A stretch of 7,355 nucleotides of DNA from NCBI GenBank assembly GCA_946481625.1, contig CAMLOZ010000162.1, forward strand, positions 1 to 7,355. The letters are read 5' to 3'. Below the pieces are notes generated by a model. The model had not been told where the DNA came from and did no database searches. It saw nothing but the letters and a program-made list of their open reading frames with translations. The stretch is from an uncultured Haloferula sp. Its GTDB lineage: Bacteria; Verrucomicrobiota; Verrucomicrobiae; Verrucomicrobiales; Akkermansiaceae. Both the position numbers and the translations under genes were made by a program. Below are positions 6,553 to 7,355 of this stretch, in pieces; position 1 is the first letter of the stretch, and each line of letters opens with the position of its first letter.

Positions 6553-6704
6553 GAAGTCATATTCACGGGAAACATGCCCATCCATTTACCGAAAAGCCCA
6601 TCATGCTGAAATCTCACACTTTTGTTCGTTATTGATCATCCCGGTTTCCTCTCCCCCCGGCGCGGCACCCGCCAACCAAAAACCCACTGCATCGAAAGCT
6701 GCCC

Positions 6705-7355
6705 ATGAACGCCACATCCCTCAAACGTCTCCGCCTGCTATCCACCCGCCTTTGCATCCTGACGGCCGGCCTGCCGCATGCCGCGGAGGCGAAATCGATT
6801 GCCTACAATTTCGTCGAAACGGATGGCAATACTTCCCAGGTCCTCGATACCACGACGCCGAAGGGGCCGCTCGCAACGACCATCTGGAACGACTCCTATG
6901 CCCGCACCTCCGGTAGCGTGGCGACCGGCACCGAGACCGGCCTGCTCGACAGCGATGGCGTCGCAACCAGCGCGGCGATCAGTTGGTCCTCCAAGGAAAC
7001 CTGGTACGGCGATGGCAACTCCAGCACCCAGGACAGGCGGATCGTGCTCGGCTACCTCGACGACGGGGACGCCGGCAATGGAACCCCCGGCGTGTTCGTC
7101 ACCGTCTCCGACATCCCCTACGCCACTTATAACGTGTACTGCATCGTGGCTTCCGACCACGGCTCCAGCACGACTTTCCCTTGCCTGGATTTCCAAGTCA
7201 ACGGCACGACGTGGGCGTTCGGAGGCACTTCCGCGGTGAACGCCACCGCGTTCGCGAACCTGGAGGCCACTTCGGCGAACGGCACGTGGGTCCGCATCAT
7301 TCCCGGCACGCAGACCGGGAACTACTGGAAGATGGAGAATCTCAGCGGCAGCACC
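6705..7355 (+). CDS. Secreted all-beta protein of unknown function, 3' end beyond window
   Basis: The frame is open from the ATG at 6705 for 217 codons to the window edge. Residues 1-29 look like a signal peptide: basic start (K7-R8-L-R10), a moderately hydrophobic core, and an 'AEA' cleavage site before K30. The mature part is rich in Thr, Ser, Gly, Asn and Asp with regular beta patterning, for example 'GVFVTVSDIPYATYNVYCIV' and 'DFQVNGTTWAF'. That style is common in large exported proteins of Verrucomicrobiota, often binding modules or autotransporter-like passengers. I do not recognise a catalytic motif or named family. It contains cysteines at about 17 (in the signal), 146 and 160, so a single disulphide in the exported part is possible. 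Divergence from the fucosidase suggests joint control and a role at the same glycan, but this is inference. No strong ribosome site precedes the start. Confidence 0.8.
   Translation, partial: MNATSLKRLRLLSTRLCILTAGLPHAAEAKSIAYNFVETDGNTSQVLDTTTPKGPLATTIWNDSYARTSGSVATGTETGLLDSDGVATSAAISWSSKETWYGDGNSSTQDRRIVLGYLDDGDAGNGTPGVFVTVSDIPYATYNVYCIVASDHGSSTTFPCLDFQVNGTTWAFGGTSAVNATAFANLEATSANGTWVRIIPGTQTGNYWKMENLSGST

Larger units (their letters stand above)
6397..6704. promoter_or_regulatory. 308-bp divergent control region between the fucosidase and a secreted protein gene
   Basis: This gene-free stretch is visibly richer in A and T than its flanks. It must carry the promoters for the minus-strand fucosidase and the plus-strand gene at 6705. 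It contains a terminator-like perfect inverted repeat (6456-6475), a nested imperfect inverted repeat (6496-6535) and a perfect palindrome (6543-6552). A possible -10 box for the rightward gene is CATATT (6558-6563), but no good -35 sits 17 nt before it, so activator dependence is plausible. I could not place a leftward promoter. The portion 6600-6704 shows no further structure, and no strong ribosome site precedes 6705. Confidence 0.6.

Overview
The window looks like a chromosomal segment of a GC-rich member of the Verrucomicrobiota (Luteolibacter/Haloferula-like Verrucomicrobiales is my best guess). The main reason is protein architecture. The large secreted glycosidase ends in the roughly 120-residue tail that this phylum often appends to exported enzymes (a W-rich start, then a 'FETSADLTDW'-type beta segment and an aromatic/basic end). 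It also has an N-terminal all-beta domain and a D-x-N-x-D-G-type acidic linker common in these bacteria. Start sites have little or no Shine-Dalgarno sequence, which fits the phylum. The assignment is inference from pattern recognition; no search was run.

Layout. (1) 1-1899, minus strand, 3' end outside the window: a two-unit M16 zinc metallopeptidase whose first unit has the intact HFLEH motif and whose second unit has lost it. (2) 1900-1944: a 45-bp divergent gap. (3) 1945-2421, plus: a small single-pass membrane protein whose outer part resembles the Wzz/chain-length-determinant fold segment. (4) 2509-3117, plus: an ExoD-family membrane protein. Genes 3 and 4 are co-oriented, 87 bp apart, and both point to exopolysaccharide or envelope glycan biology. 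(5) 3118-3159: a short convergent gap with a weak hairpin. (6) 3160-6396, minus: a 1078-residue secreted multidomain alpha-L-fucosidase (GH29) with two F5/8C (CBM32-like) modules and a chitobiase-C-like module. (7) 6397-6704: a 308-bp AT-richer divergent regulatory region holding a perfect terminator-like inverted repeat, a nested imperfect inverted repeat and a perfect 10-bp palindrome. (8) 6705-7355, plus, 3' end outside the window: a secreted all-beta protein of unknown function.

How it may fit together: the right half reads as a glycan-foraging locus, with a secreted fucosidase and a divergently transcribed secreted, possibly glycan-binding or surface protein sharing one control region. 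The left half reads as envelope or exopolysaccharide housekeeping plus a peptidase. There are no mobile elements, CRISPR arrays, tRNA or rRNA genes visible. I do not see a clear new defence-type or otherwise unprecedented system. The most unusual items are the Wzz-like 'half protein' beside ExoD, the architecture of the fucosidase, and the structured divergent control region.
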